Assembly: GCA_036417435.1 (NCBI GenBank)
Contig: CM070907.1
Span: 58,822,001-58,886,000, forward strand
Length of the DNA stretch: 64,000 bases
Reading direction: 5' to 3'
DNA from: Inia geoffrensis
Lineage: Eukaryota; Chordata; Mammalia; Artiodactyla; Iniidae
Positions 39,080-50,475 of the stretch are shown here, piece by piece. The notes beneath the pieces are model-generated. The model was not told the origin of the DNA. It was given only the letters and a program-made list of their open reading frames with translations, and did no database searches. Every line of letters starts with the position of its first letter. Position 1 is the stretch's first letter. The position numbers were made by a program, and so were the translations under genes.

Positions 39080-39414
39080 TTTCTCCTTCTTGCTCCACAA
39101 AATCTTCATGTACCCCTCCTTGAAGTATACTTCCCCTTCTGTCGCTGACAATATAATTCAGCCTCTAAGGCCCAGTTGAAAAAATACCTACTGTTTCAAC
39201 AAACCTGTAGGCAGAACTCATTTTGCTCTATCCAGTGCTCTCACATGCTTTGCAGAGATTTCATTTACCACTGTGTACTTTGCTGATTTATTTGCATTTA
39301 TTTTTAACATTAGACTGTGAACTCAATGAGAATAGGAACTATGCTTTATTCATTTTTACATTCTTTTCAGAGGTACTCAATACACATTTGTCTAAATGAA
39401 TGAATAATGAGTTA
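39080..39414 (+). repeat. L2 LINE 3' end
   Basis: Long collinear match to L2 text: 'cctctaaggcccagttgaaa', 'gtgctctcacatgctttgca', 'gtactttgctgatttatttg', 'agactgtgaactcaatgaga', 'aggtactcaatacacatttg', ending 'gaatgaataa'. This is the best L2 copy in the window. Confidence 0.8.
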
Positions 39415-39510
39415 TATTCCTCAAGTCACAAAGTCGCAAGAGAATTAGTTACAAAGTCAGGATTAGAACCCAGAGCTCTATAATCTCCCAGCTCAGATTC
39501 ACCTGGCATT
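39415..39510 (-). repeat. MIR SINE fragment
   Basis: 'cctcaagtcacaaagtcgca', 'caaagtcaggattagaaccc' and 'agagctctataatctcccag' follow reverse MIR. Confidence 0.55.
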
Positions 39511-40051
39511 CTAAACACACGAATTGAGTGTAACTTTACAACATGGCATGGTATCAAGAAGACAAAGGCAATTTATACAAAGTTTGAATAGGGAGATAAT
39601 ATTGGTTCTCTCCATGCAAATCTTAGGAAATGCGTTTGGAGGATGACATTCAATTTAGAGCACTGATGGACTGCATAAACATGAGGTCACAGAAAAGAAA
39701 AACAGAACGTGTTAAGCAAATGAACAAGTTGACTTAGCAAGGAATCACGCAGACTCACACCTGAATTGGCCACTTGACATGAAGGAGAACAGTGCAGCAT
39801 ATAAACAAGAGAATGAAATACTTGATGTTTTATCAAAGGAGAAAATAAAATCAAATCTTAAGCCAAGGTTTATTAAAATTAATTATTGTAATAAATAACA
39901 TACAGTAGATATAGTTCTTAAAGCATATCTATATTCACTGTATGAAAACTGCAGAATAAGGTAAGCTTAACCTGTATTCTGATCTCCATTAAACAGCCTG
40001 TGAAAAGGGGTCTGACTTGCTAAAATTCGTACCCCTGGAGTACGGGGTATG
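39511..40051. other. Spacer, no gene seen
   Basis: AT-rich. No frame or repeat was recognised. Confidence 0.45.
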
Positions 40052-40080
40052 AATTCTAGCAGAATGATTCTGCTAGAATT
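40052..40080. repeat. Perfect hairpin followed by tandem 11-mers
   Basis: Arms 'aattctagcagaat' and 'attctgctagaatt' (14 bp each) flank a single G. Two tandem copies of 'atatgtgaatc' follow at once (40081-40102). Confidence 0.95.
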
Positions 40081-40408
40081 ATATGTGAATCATATGTGAA
40101 TCACCTCCTAGGAGAGTGTGCTAAGTATTATACCACGATGGAATCAACCATCTGTAAGTGCAGCCAAGGTGAATTAAACACGAGAAAAATAGCCAGGAGT
40201 GACAGGCTCTGCCTTTGGATTTTGATCATTTTTCTGAGACATGTTCAGGCATGTCCTGGTGCATCTTACTTTAGACAAGAGATTTGTTTCTCAGCATTTC
40301 TACATAAATCAGTGTTCTTTTTTGTAAATTATATTACATTATAAATGCATTAAGAAATCTTACAATTAAAATATCCTAAAATAAAACCTGCAACATAATC
40401 ATATAATT

Positions 40409-40598
40409 TTTTTAACATCTTTATTGGAATATAATTGCTTTACAAAGGTGTGTTAATTTCTGATTTATAACAAAGTGAATCAGCTATACATATACATACA
40501 TCCCCATATCTCCTCCCTCTTGTGTCTCCCTCCCACCCTCCCTATCCCACCCCTCTAGGTGGTCACAAAGCCCCGAGCTGACCTCCCTGTGCTATGTG
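40409..40598 (-). mobile_element. Short 5'-truncated L1 (3'UTR), minus
   Basis: 'aacatctttattggaatata', 'cagctatacatatacataca', 'cctatcccacccctctaggt' are the reverse of the last ~190 bp of the L1 3'UTR. A perfect 12-bp TSD 'aatcatataatt' flanks it at 40397-40408 and 40599-40610. This is an extreme 5' truncation, and the A tail is short (seven T including one possibly from the target). Confidence 0.93.
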
Positions 40599-40610
40599 AA
40601 TCATATAATT

Positions 40611-42123
40611 AAAATTAATTTTTTAGTCAATTTTATAATACAGGCACCTCGTAACTTGCACATTTTAAAAAGCAGAGGCAACTTTGATTTGTGTTATTTT
40701 CATACTGCTTTGGTATCCCACTGTTCAGGAAAACATTTTCTTCCTTCCCTCTGTTGCCCTCTCACTTGTACCTTCATGTTTTTGTTTTCTCTATCTTTCC
40801 CTGGATTTCCTCATCTCAGAAATCATATGATGCTTATTCTTCTATCATGAGCATATTTTAAAATTCTGCTTCTTTTCCAGAAAATAACTTTGATGATTTG
40901 AACAAAAGAGAGAATGACATAGTGGACATCCCTGGTTTTGATATTCTACTCTGATTCAGAATGAAGAATACAGTCATTACTAGTGCAGCAGACTGGGAAC
41001 AGAGTTGTGGGGCCAATGTCCATGTCAACTAGTGACACGACCATGAGCAAATTCAATCATGTCTTGTATCTCCCTGGAGGCGTTTTTTTACAATCTTCCA
41101 GAGCTTGAGAAGGTTGAGGGGCTTGATGTGAATACACTTGGGTCAGGAGGCATTTTTCTGATTGATATTCATACACCGAATCCCACCTTCAGGATGGGAC
41201 CAGCCTTTTTTGGCACTCGGTTGAAGTGATGAAAAGGAGGTAACAAAGTTGTCATTATTTGAATTTCTATTATCAGACATAATCTTATCTGAACCATGTG
41301 GGCACTGCTGAAATGAAGAGGGTTCTGCTCATCGGGGCATTTGATGGCAATGTCGGCTCTCAGATGATCCTGCTAGGGCCTAGATTTTGGACTTCAGGGT
41401 TGGAGAACAGCTTCCCCCTTCCTTGTTTTCTTCCATTTTTTGCCTTTTATTTTTTCCTAATTTTAATTCAAAAGAGCAAATTCTAAATTGCATTTCATGG
41501 TTCAGAGAAGATGGAAACAGAGCTCAATTATTCTAAGTTTATTTATCATTTGTACCAATTGGATAAACTATCATATTCTACACTACTAAAGCTCAAAACA
41601 GAGATTTTAGTTTATTTTGCAATGTTTAGCAGATTCCACCCAAGCCAATTAACTTCAGGTCAGAGGAATCTGTTGTTTTAGGGATAGCTTGTTTTCTTAA
41701 ATTCCTTAGCACTTGACATAGTTAGAAGAAAACTTACAGAGATGCAATGGTGAGCGAAAAGAAATGCGCTACTCATGATACTGAAGCTTATAATTGAGGA
41801 AGAGAGTCAAATATAAATGAACAAACACGATTATATTTACATTTATACACTGAATTAACTGATCTGAAGAAAAATATCTGGGGCTAGGTAAGAGTACAAC
41901 AAGGACATCTAATTAGATTAGAATTTTGGAGAAGGCTTTGCAGGTGAATAATTGATTCATTTAATCTTAGTAACATTGTCAAACAGCTTAATATCATGCC
42001 CACTTGCTAGATAAGGAAAGATGGCTGAGAAGGCTTGAAATAACTGTCAGAACTGATCATCTAAATTTTCCTTGATCCCCAAGGCAGTGTTGCTTCTAAA
42101 GTCTATGCAGATTCCACTTCACT
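40611..42123. other. Spacer, no gene seen
   Basis: Frames at 40596-40850 and 41298-41486 lack domains. A faint old repeat of the 13800 type may lie at 41700-41830 ('atactgaagcttataattga'). Confidence 0.4.
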
Positions 42124-42545
42124 TCAACATTGTGATGGTCTTTTGGATGAGTCACCCTGGCCAGGCTACGGTTCTCAGGCATTAATCAACATGAAGCTAG
42201 GTGTTACCTATAAAGATATTTTGTAGATGTAATTAAATTCCATAATCAGTTGAATTTAGATAAGGGATATTATCCTTGGTAATCTTGATGGGCTTGATTC
42301 AACCAATTAAAAGGACTTAACAGCTGAACTGTCCCTGAAAGAGGAAGAAATCCCACCTGTGGACAGTAGCTTCCACTCATGCCCTCGAGTTCCAGGTTGC
42401 CCTTCCCAATAGCCTGTTCTAAGGGTTTCAGGTTTGCTTGCAAGGTCCTCCAATCACATCAGCCAATTCCTTTAAAAAATCTGTCTATGTACATCTCTTA
42501 CTGGTTCTTCTCTTGTTGAACTCTGATTCAAACATCCAAATTCAT
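42124..42545 (+). repeat. ERVL-type LTR relic (MLT2-like)
   Basis: 'attgtgatggtcttttggat', 'gccaggctacggttctcagg', 'tttgtagatgtaattaaatt', 'ggcttgattcaaccaattaa', 'gaggaagaaatcccacctgt' and 'catcagccaattccttt' follow the order of MLT2-class LTRs. It is a solo LTR, with no internal region seen on either side. Confidence 0.65.
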
Positions 42546-42829
42546 ACCTGACACAAAGAACATGTAGGTAGCTCTTCAAGAATCAGTGGTATATTTTGGG
42601 AAAAAGTGGGTTAAAATAAATATTTAAACCATTTTTGGAAGGATTTTAAAAAATTATTTTGAGGTGTTACCATTTGTTCCTTGTTTTAAATGCAGCTCTC
42701 CAAACTTACATGGTGCCAAGCTAAAGAAAGGAGTGAAACAATGGATACACCTTTCTTGGTTTGGGGAAAGTACATTAAAGTAATATAGAGAAGATTTGGT
42801 TGTGTATCTCAATCCTGCTACTTTCTAGT
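42546..42829. other. Spacer, nothing recognised
   Basis: No frame or repeat was identified. Confidence 0.4.
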
Positions 42830-42990
42830 CTGCTACCTCAAACAGAACACATAACCTTTGTAAACTTCACTTTTCTCAATGTCAAATGAAGTTCATAATT
42901 TCTGTCTTGCTTACGTCTGAGCATTAACAGAGACTATGGATGTGAAGGTACTTTGCTTAGCATTAATGCTTTTAACAAAATACTGATCAG
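42830..42990 (+). repeat. MIR SINE fragment
   Basis: 'aacctttgtaaacttcactt', 'ttctcaatgtcaaatgaagt', 'tcataatttctgtcttgctt', 'ggatgtgaaggtactttgct'. Sense MIR, diverged. Confidence 0.55.
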
Positions 42991-43854
42991 AGCAACATGG
43001 CAGATTCAATTCTGATTTTGTGTCATATGCTTGATCTGCAGCGATGCCTCAGCAGATTTGCACAGCATCAGGGCACAGATGCTTTCTTATTATGACTTAC
43101 ACGGATGCAAATTATAGGCAACAGAATAGTGTTGGTATTACATGTCAAAGCACAATAGGAGATAGAATGAAAAGGTTATAATCAAGCCACACAACCTATT
43201 CAGACATCTTTTTCTCTGAATTATGTCAAATGTTACTTCCTGGAAATTGAGGCACTTGATGGCTGAGATCGTTAGAAAGTACATCTACTTCAAGTGGTTA
43301 CTACTTATAAAAACTTAGTAGTAAGAAACACACAAATACACACACAAACACAACACACTCACATCCACAGATTATTATGAATCATTTTCCAGATTTCTAC
43401 TTGTCATTATCTCATTAGACACATAAAGAATATTTTGTATGTCTCTTTACCCTGGCACTGAGAAACTTGTTGTATTGAGGTTTTATTTTATTTTATGGTC
43501 AGGAAAAGCAAAGGGCTATGTAAGAAAGGGCAATGAACTATTTTAGACAATGGATTCACTAGGTCTTTCCTCTAATTTCATCAGGGAAATAGGAAAAAAA
43601 AGATGTAGAGATGTTACATATAATTTTCAGAAATTACTGTTACAGAGTTAATGGCTGAAACTTTTAAAATTTCTTAAAGCCAACAAAAAAGCACAAGAAA
43701 ATAAAGTCTTCCCTACACCCATGTCTTTTGTTGATGTAATGATTTTATATTAATTAATTTTAATAGTCATATGTGTAAGTAAAGAAAGTCAGAGATGCTT
43801 TTGCTAACGAGAGAAAAGAGAGGGAAAAAATCTATGTGCCCCGTTCTTTACTTT
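42991..43854. other. Spacer, no gene seen
   Basis: It includes a loose CA-rich stretch near 43330-43370. Nothing else was recognised. Confidence 0.4.
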
Positions 43855-43965
43855 CATTATTTTATTTGATTTTTAATAATCCTAACTGAGGTAACATAAA
43901 CTAGAAGTTAAGTGGCTTGCCCAAGGTCCAGGTTACCAAAAGATCTATTCCAGATTCAAATATTT
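43855..43965 (-). repeat. MIR SINE fragment
   Basis: 'taactgaggtaacataaact', 'agttaagtggcttgcccaag', 'gtccaggttaccaaaagatc' in reverse MIR order. Confidence 0.5.
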
Positions 43966-44379
43966 GATCCAAAGAACACATCACCTGAAATATTTTAATG
44001 AAAATATTATAGAGCTGGTATAAAATGAAACTATTCCAAGATGGAGAGGCAAAGGGTTCAGGGCCATTCTTGGTGAGATGCAGAGTGAAACTTTTCTTGT
44101 TTTGAGACAGTATTGTAAAACGGCATTTTGTTTTACATAACATTTTCACTATGTCTTCCTAAATTAAATTGTTGAGAACTATCGTCATACTTAAGCTCTT
44201 GGTATAAAATATTTATACCTTTTCTACCATGGGTTTGTTAAATTTTTAAAATTTATTTTCATATTAACATTTATTATTTTTGATTATAAAGTTAATGTAA
44301 GCAATGTGCCAGAACTCTAGAGTATAAAGTATTTGTTCTTTACAGGTCAGGAACAAGGTAAAAATGTTTACTATAACTG
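43966..44379. other. Spacer, no gene seen
   Basis: AT-rich, with no recognised repeat. Confidence 0.4.
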
Positions 44380-45395
44380 TTATTGTTCAAAATTGTACAA
44401 AGAGCCCTAGTTAATGCATCCAGACAAGAAAAAAGAATATAGATGCAAAGTGAGGAAGAACCACAATAATTAGTTGAAGATACATGATCATCTATAACAG
44501 AACAATTATTTGAAATAATACAATTTCAGAAAGGTGCCAGATATAAAACTAATGTTTAAAAATCATTTACTGGCTCCTTTTAATAAGTAAATCCAAGTTA
44601 AAAATTAAAGTAAAAATAGGGTCATTTACTGTCACAACAAAACTATAAAGTATCTAGAAATTAATCTAACAAGACCTTTGTGGAGGAATTTATGAGATAT
44701 TATAAAGGATATAATACAAAATGCAAACATATTGAGAATTATATCACAACAAGTATAGTAACTTAGTATTGTAAAGATTTCAATACTCTTTAAGTGATAA
44801 TTTCAAAATGATTTTATTTAATAAAATACCAACATGATTTTTTTAAATTAATAAGATAATTAAATTTTATGGAAGAATAATAGTGTTCCAATATTCCAAT
44901 AGCTAAGACAATTTGAAAAGTAATATCAATTGAGGGCTCTCATTTACCAGTTATTAAGATATATAGAGCCACAGTAAGTTAAATAACCTGATACACAGAA
45001 GCAAAAGAGAAATAAACCAGTGGGTCAGAATATAGGTCCAGCAAGTGACCTATGTGTATTTGGGAATTTAGTTCATAATGGAATGACATCAAAAATCAGT
45101 GTATTGGGCTTCCCTGGTGGCACAGTGGTTGAGAGACCACCTGTCGATGCAGGGGACACGGGTTTGTGCCCAGGTCTGGGAAGATCCCACATGCCGCGGA
45201 GCGGCTGGGCCCCTGAGCCATGGCTGCTGAGCCTGCGCGTCCAGAGCCTGTGCTCTGCAACAGGAGAGGCCACAACAGTGAGGGGCCCGCGTACAGCAAA
45301 AAAAAAAAAAATCAGTGTGTTAATGTGGAAAGAGTTATTTTGTAAAAAGTGTTGAAAATATTGGTCCATTGTTTAATAATAATGATGATGATGAT
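44380..45395 (+). repeat. Old L1M ORF2 fragment, split by a SINE
   Basis: Decayed L1 ORF2 text in sense orientation: 'aatgcatccagacaagaaaa', 'ataaaactaatgtttaaaaa', 'gtatctagaaattaatctaa', 'caagacctttgtggaggaat' and 'gaaataaaccagtgggtcag'. No frame survives. It is much older than the L1s at 7691 and 49537. The CHR SINE at 45106 interrupts it. Confidence 0.65.
45106..45306 (+). mobile_element. CHR-type SINE (short form)
   Basis: Head 'gggcttccctggtggcacag', body 'gatcccacatgccgcggagc' and an A tail. TSD 'aaaaatcagtgtatt' at 45091-45105 against 'aaaaatcagtgtgtt' at 45307-45321 (one mismatch in 15). The A-box-like head has a G-to-A change (GGCACAG). Confidence 0.95.
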
Positions 45396-45489
45396 GATAT
45401 TAACAATAACAGTACCTATATGGTAAAAGGTGAAAGATTTATGCATTCTAAAGAGAAACCAGAGTATGACAGTACCTATATGGTGTTCA

Positions 45490-45622
45490 AAATGTGTCAG
45501 GCAGTGATCCAAACACTTTAAATGTACTAAGCTTTTTGATAAAACAGTCCATTAAGACAGGCATTATTATTATTTGAATTTTACAGATGAGGAAATTGAG
45601 GCATAGAAAGTTTTGGGGTTTC
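45490..45622 (-). repeat. MIR SINE
   Basis: 'gtgtcaggcagtgatccaaa', 'cactttaaatgtactaagct', 'attttacagatgaggaaatt', 'gaggcatagaaag' in reverse MIR order. A 60-bp-period direct repeat ('acagtacctatatggt' at 45409 and 45469) lies just upstream. Confidence 0.75.
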
Positions 45623-45755
45623 ATTTATGGAAAATAATCTGAAAGATAGTATATATATAATTAATATTATATATATATATATATATCATGTTGCTGTACA
45701 CCTGAAACTAACACAACATTGTAAAGCAACTATACTTCAATATAAAATAATAATA
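45623..45755 (+). repeat. Old L1M 3' terminus
   Basis: 'tatggaaaataatctgaaag', a TA-rich run, then 'tgtacacctgaaactaacac', 'aacattgtaaagcaactata', 'cttcaatataaaataataat'. This is the typical end of an old L1 lineage in artiodactyl-group genomes. Confidence 0.8.
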
Positions 45756-46104
45756 ATATCCCCTTATTTAACTTTGCAAACTTATTGTTCTAATTAAATA
45801 CAACAAAGTGTATGAGGCTGCTCAGTCAGTGAGAAACTGCCATATAAATATAAGTTGTTAAGAGTGTTACTGCCAAGACTAACTCTTTTCAAAACTGTTG
45901 AAGTGAAATTTTATTCATACTCTCAAGATCACCCCAAGGATTATCTCCTCAGGGGCCTGGTCCCTAATCACCCTACATAGAATTGACGCTTTTCTTGTCA
46001 AAACTCCCACTATACTTGGTAGCAGAGTAAGGATACAGACTCAATGGTTTAGCTACAGAGTTTTCTCTTATCCATTGCACTTTTCTGCCCCTACAGGTGA
46101 AAAA
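45756..46104. other. Spacer, nothing recognised
   Basis: No frame or repeat of note was seen. Confidence 0.4.
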
Positions 46105-46440
46105 ATTAGTTAGATCCCCTTCTCTTGCCATACACACAAATTAACTCCAGATGATTAAGGATTTACATATGAAATGTAAATCTAATAGAATTAAATGTAG
46201 TGGAATATACAGAGTAAAGAGATGGATTATTTATTGTGAATTGATATCTGTATTTTCAGTAACCAATTATATTAATATCTAGAACATATAAGAAATATCT
46301 GCAAATTAGGAAGGAAAGGTCAATATAAAAATAGTCAAATAACTAAAAACAGGCAATTTATCAAAGTGAAAGACTGTACTCCCAATAACAACATTAAGAA
46401 ATGCTCAACCTCACTAGAAATTAGCAAATATTTTAAAGAT
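46105..46440 (+). repeat. Old L1M ORF2 3' fragment
   Basis: 'gatgattaaggatttacata', 'tagtcaaataactaaaaaca', 'ggcaatttatcaaagtgaaa' and 'agaaatgctcaacctcacta' follow the end of L1 ORF2 (the 'ctcaacctcact' block). Strongly diverged. Confidence 0.6.
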
Positions 46441-48869
46441 GAGATATTTACATATATCATATGCAGTTTACAGTAAAAATTATAGTATTTGGATGTTTAA
46501 ATATATATTCAAGCATACATATTTAATATTATATATATTTAAACATGCAAAAATACTATAATTTTTCCCAGATGCACATAAGTCCTTCATTCTACAGGGA
46601 AGACAGACATTGAACAGATAATCGTAAGAGTAATATACCTTAGAAAGAAAAATAGGTTCTACAGAAGTGACCAGCAAAGGAAAACAGAGGTTTGGTTGCA
46701 CATCTTTGATACTTCTGTATTGTCCATACATGGCACTCTGTAGCTCATCTGCAAATGTTTGTTGAAACAAATTAAATTCTCATAACCAGCATCCTTCAGT
46801 TTTCTATACTTTTTAGATCCTTTTCTTCTCCCCACCCGAACAACCTAGTTATTTGCTTATTATGTGTGTGTGTGTGTGTGTGTATGTGTGTGTGTGTGTT
46901 GAACTTATAAAGTCAGAAATAAACTTAATTTTGTCACATGTATTTTTCAAATTAGAGAAGACATGAGGGAGTAAGAATATTTCTTCTATAGAGAATTAGA
47001 AAGTTATTAAAATTATATTTCTGTTATACTAACATAATTTGGAAATCACACTTTTACATTTCAACAGTGCTTCTTTGACTCATGTAGAAAGAATTAATAA
47101 AATCAAATCCATTAAACCATCTTCTTAAAGAATGAAAGATAATAAACTTTAAATTTAACCCTTATATTCTAATCAAATATATGTTATAGAAATATAAATT
47201 AGGAATCTTTTTGATAATTGTTAAATGACAATTCATAAGCAAATAACCTTTAAAGTAGAAATTCTAATACCTATGTGTGTGTGTTTTAAACCAAATTATC
47301 TGAATTGCTACACGCATGTATCACGGGGCGAGTTCAAGAATAGTACTCTAAAACAAACAAAAAACAACAAATAAGTCAACTTTCTCCCCCAAAGTGCATT
47401 TAATTCCTTTCTCTATTCAATTGGGATAACAAAGCAGATAGTACCTTGTAGAATTTTAAGCCCTGCTACACCTTTATGTCTGCTCCTAAACCTTTTTGAT
47501 AAAATGTTCTGTTCCTTAAGAGAGGAAAAAAAAAAAAAAACACTATAAGAAAAACAAAAGAAGCACATTTCTGAGGATGAAGCTTCTATTGTTTACAATT
47601 TAATGTTTGGATAATCTGATTATGGACATGAAGTCTCCTAATATTTCTCACTAACATTTTCCTCCAGCAGATAATATTTTGCTGGAATGATACTGGGCAC
47701 TGGAATCCAAGATATCTGGATTGAAAACCATGCTCTATTATTTGCAAGATATCTGGTATTTGGCAAATGTCTTAGCCACTGAACTTCACAGATATTTTTC
47801 TTAGGATTAAATTAGATGGTGATTTCTTAACTAATAGTATAGTTCTTAGCCATAGAATATAATCAGAATATGATGATTATTAGTAATGGATAGGATTATA
47901 ATGTCTGAGTTGGAACTGATGATGATGATGATGATAGAATGGAAGCTTGATCATATCTTTTTACTAAGGAGTTTTTGACTCATAAATATGAGCCAAATAA
48001 ACTGCACTATAGAGAAAATGGCATACAGCTCCTACATGAGAGAACTTTCATCACATGTATCAATCAAAGAAGACATGCATTCTTAGGTATATAACAACTT
48101 GGTTTCAAGCCCTGTAGAGGAAGGCCGGAGCTGGCTTCATGAATATATGATCTGTGCAATTGTACTAGGCACCAAGCTCATAAGGTCTCCACTCTTACTT
48201 TAACGCTCTGTTGTCTCTATCTTGAAATTCTTAATAATTTGTGAACAACGGTCTCTGCATTTTCATTTCGTGCTGGGCCCAGCCAGTTAGGTAGCTCATC
48301 CTGGGAAAGACTACACATAGGAAAAAACCCATGGTTTTAAAATTCAAAAGTTCTTTCCTTTGCATCAGGGCAGATACTTTACACATAATAGAGACAGGCT
48401 GTGTAACACTCAAAAAAAGCAGAAATCTTGGTTCCCGTCCTAGAAGAGCTTATAATCTTGTTAAGTAGAATAGAATACATAAATACTAATATACATGAAA
48501 CAAATAGAGATTATGACAGTTTAAAAAGAAAATCTCCATTTCATGATCTGGGGGTTACAGTAGATCTGAAATATTCACCAAGTATATTACTTCAAGGCAT
48601 GTTAAAGTTTTATCCTAAAGAATTATTGAACCCTCTCAATCCTGTGTTACTAAAATGCTCTCTGGCATTGGGAACTTTAATCTGTCTTAATCTACCTGCC
48701 CCCCAGATGCATCTCTCAGACATACTATTGTATCTGGAGGGATTAAATAACTGAGCTTGACACTTTCACACTTCTTTTCCTAAATTTTGATCAATACGTA
48801 AAATTTATTGTTGCCACCACTAAATATAATTCTTAGCATCATGGCCTAAAGAAGACATAAAATCATTAT
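46441..48869. other. AT-rich spacer with TG and GAT microsatellites
   Basis: An interrupted (TG)n lies at 46863-46899 and a short (GAT)n near 47919-47936. A 108-codon frame at 48428-48754 has no known domain and no neighbouring exon signal, so I treat it as chance. Confidence 0.45.
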
Positions 48870-49112
48870 GGTCTCCTAAATAAGACTGCCTATATTCACA
48901 TCCTAGCTCCACTACTTACTGGCTCGTGACCTTGGACACATTGTCTAACCACACTAAAACTTGTTATTCTTATTTATAATATCAAGTTAATAATAGAACC
49001 CTCATAAGGGTGGTGATGAGGAATTAATATGGCAATTCATATAAGACATTGAGTAAAGGGGCTGGCAGATGGTAAATACTCAATACATGTTAGAAATGAT
49101 GATAAGGAGGAG
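48870..49112 (+). repeat. MIR SINE (near full length)
   Basis: 'agctccactacttactggct', 'cgtgaccttggacacattgt', 'ttattcttatttataatatc', 'ctcataagggtggtgatgag', 'gaattaatatggcaattcat', 'ggtaaatactcaatacatgt'. This is the longest sense MIR in the window. Confidence 0.75.
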
Positions 49113-49521
49113 AAGAATGATGATAATAACCGTGATGATGATAAATGGGATGATGATATTTGAGTATTGAACTGAGTAGATTACAGACATTTTAGAGCTA
49201 AGCACCTTCTAGTTAGAAGTATAACACATTATACAGTGTCAGTCTGGCAACAAAAAAGAACATTTACAAACTTACATTCTGAGTAAGAGATATGTTTACG
49301 GAGTTAACAGTTCTACACAGATAATGAATGATGTAATAATTTCATATACTTTATATATAGACACAGTGATGGTGGTTGTGTTTAATTATTCCTGATACAC
49401 TATTATTTTGAGACTTTTAATTACTTAAAGTGTGCCACCAATAGTTTTTTAACACAAAAAGCCTGAACAGTGTGGAATCATCATGAATAAGGGGACAGGA
49501 AAGTGAGGCATAACATTTATT

Positions 49522-49536
49522 AAAAATCTATTCTAG
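49522..49536. repeat. Left target-site duplication of the full-length L1
   Basis: 'aaaaatctattctag', matched exactly at 56836-56850. The five leading A residues are partly ambiguous with the A tail, so at least 10 bp are certain. Confidence 0.95.
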
Positions 49537-50475
49537 AGATTAAGAAAGATGGCGGAAGAGTAAGACGCGGAGATCACCTTCCTCCCCACAGATACACCAG
49601 AAATACATCTACACGTGGAACAACTCTTACAGAACACCTACTGAAGGCTGGCAAAAGACCTCAGACCTCCTAAAAGGCAAGAAACTCCCCACGTACCTGG
49701 GTAGGGCAAAAGAAAAAAAGAAAAAACAGAGACAAAAGAATAGGGACGGGACCTGCACCAGTGGGAGGGAGCTGTGAAGGAGCTAAAGTCTCCACACACT
49801 AGGAAGCCCCTTCACGGGCAGAGACTGCGGGAGGCGGAGGAGGGAGCTTCGGAGCCGCAGAGGAGAGCACAGCAACAGGGGTGCGGAGGGGAAAGCGGAG
49901 AGACTCCCGCATAGAGGATCGGTGCCGACCGGCACTCACCAGCCCGAGAGGCTTGTCGGCTCACCCGCCGGTGCGGGCGGGGCTGCGAGCTAAAGCTAGG
50001 GTTTCGGTTTCAGACGGAGTGCAGGGAAAGGACTGGGGTTGGCGGCTTGAACATAGCCTGAAGGGGGTAGTGCACCACGGCTAGCCGGGAGGGAGTCCGG
50101 GGGAAAGTCTGCACCTGCCAAAGAGGCAAGAGACTTTTAACACACGGCGGGCCTCAGGCTGGTGCAGCGTCACGCCGGCCTCTGCCCCTGCAGGCCCGCC
50201 CCGCACGCCGTGCCCCTCTCTCCCCTCGGCCTGTGTGCGCCAAAGCCCCCGAATCAGAGGCTCCTTTAACCCTGTCCTGTCTCAGTGAAAAACAGACGCC
50301 CTCCAGCGACCTACACGCAGAGGCAGGGCCAAATCCAAAGCTGAGCCCCTGGGAGCTGTGAGAACAAAGAAGTGAAAGGGAAATCTCTCCCAGCAGCCTC
50401 AGAAGCCGCGGATTAAAGCTCCACAATCAGCTTGATGTACCCTGCTTCTGTGGAATACATGAATAGACAGTGACT
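49537..50475 (+). promoter_or_regulatory. L1 5'UTR, CpG-rich internal promoter region
   Basis: L1 transcription in mammals starts inside the 5'UTR from a pol II promoter. This segment is GC- and CpG-rich from about 49790 to 50270 ('gccgaccggcactcaccagc', 'cacccgccggtgcgggcggg'), in contrast to the AT-rich surroundings, and the CpGs are largely undecayed. It is the expected target for CpG methylation silencing. Promoter activity is inferred from position and composition. Confidence 0.75.
49546..49555 (+). promoter_or_regulatory. YY1-like site at L1 5' end
   Basis: AAGATGGCGG lies about 10 bp inside the element. Human L1 has a YY1 site in nearly the same place that positions transcription initiation. 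The match to the YY1 core (ATGGCGG) is seen here, and its function is inferred. Confidence 0.7.

Noticed and set aside
48428..48754. 108-codon frame
   Set aside because: No domain, no known relative recognised by eye, AT-rich codons and no splice or promoter context; it fits chance.
49881..50426. GC-rich frames on both strands (67 and 90 codons), looking like a CpG-island first exon
   Set aside because: They lie in the CpG-rich L1 5'UTR bounded by the element's TSD, so they are not a host promoter or exon.
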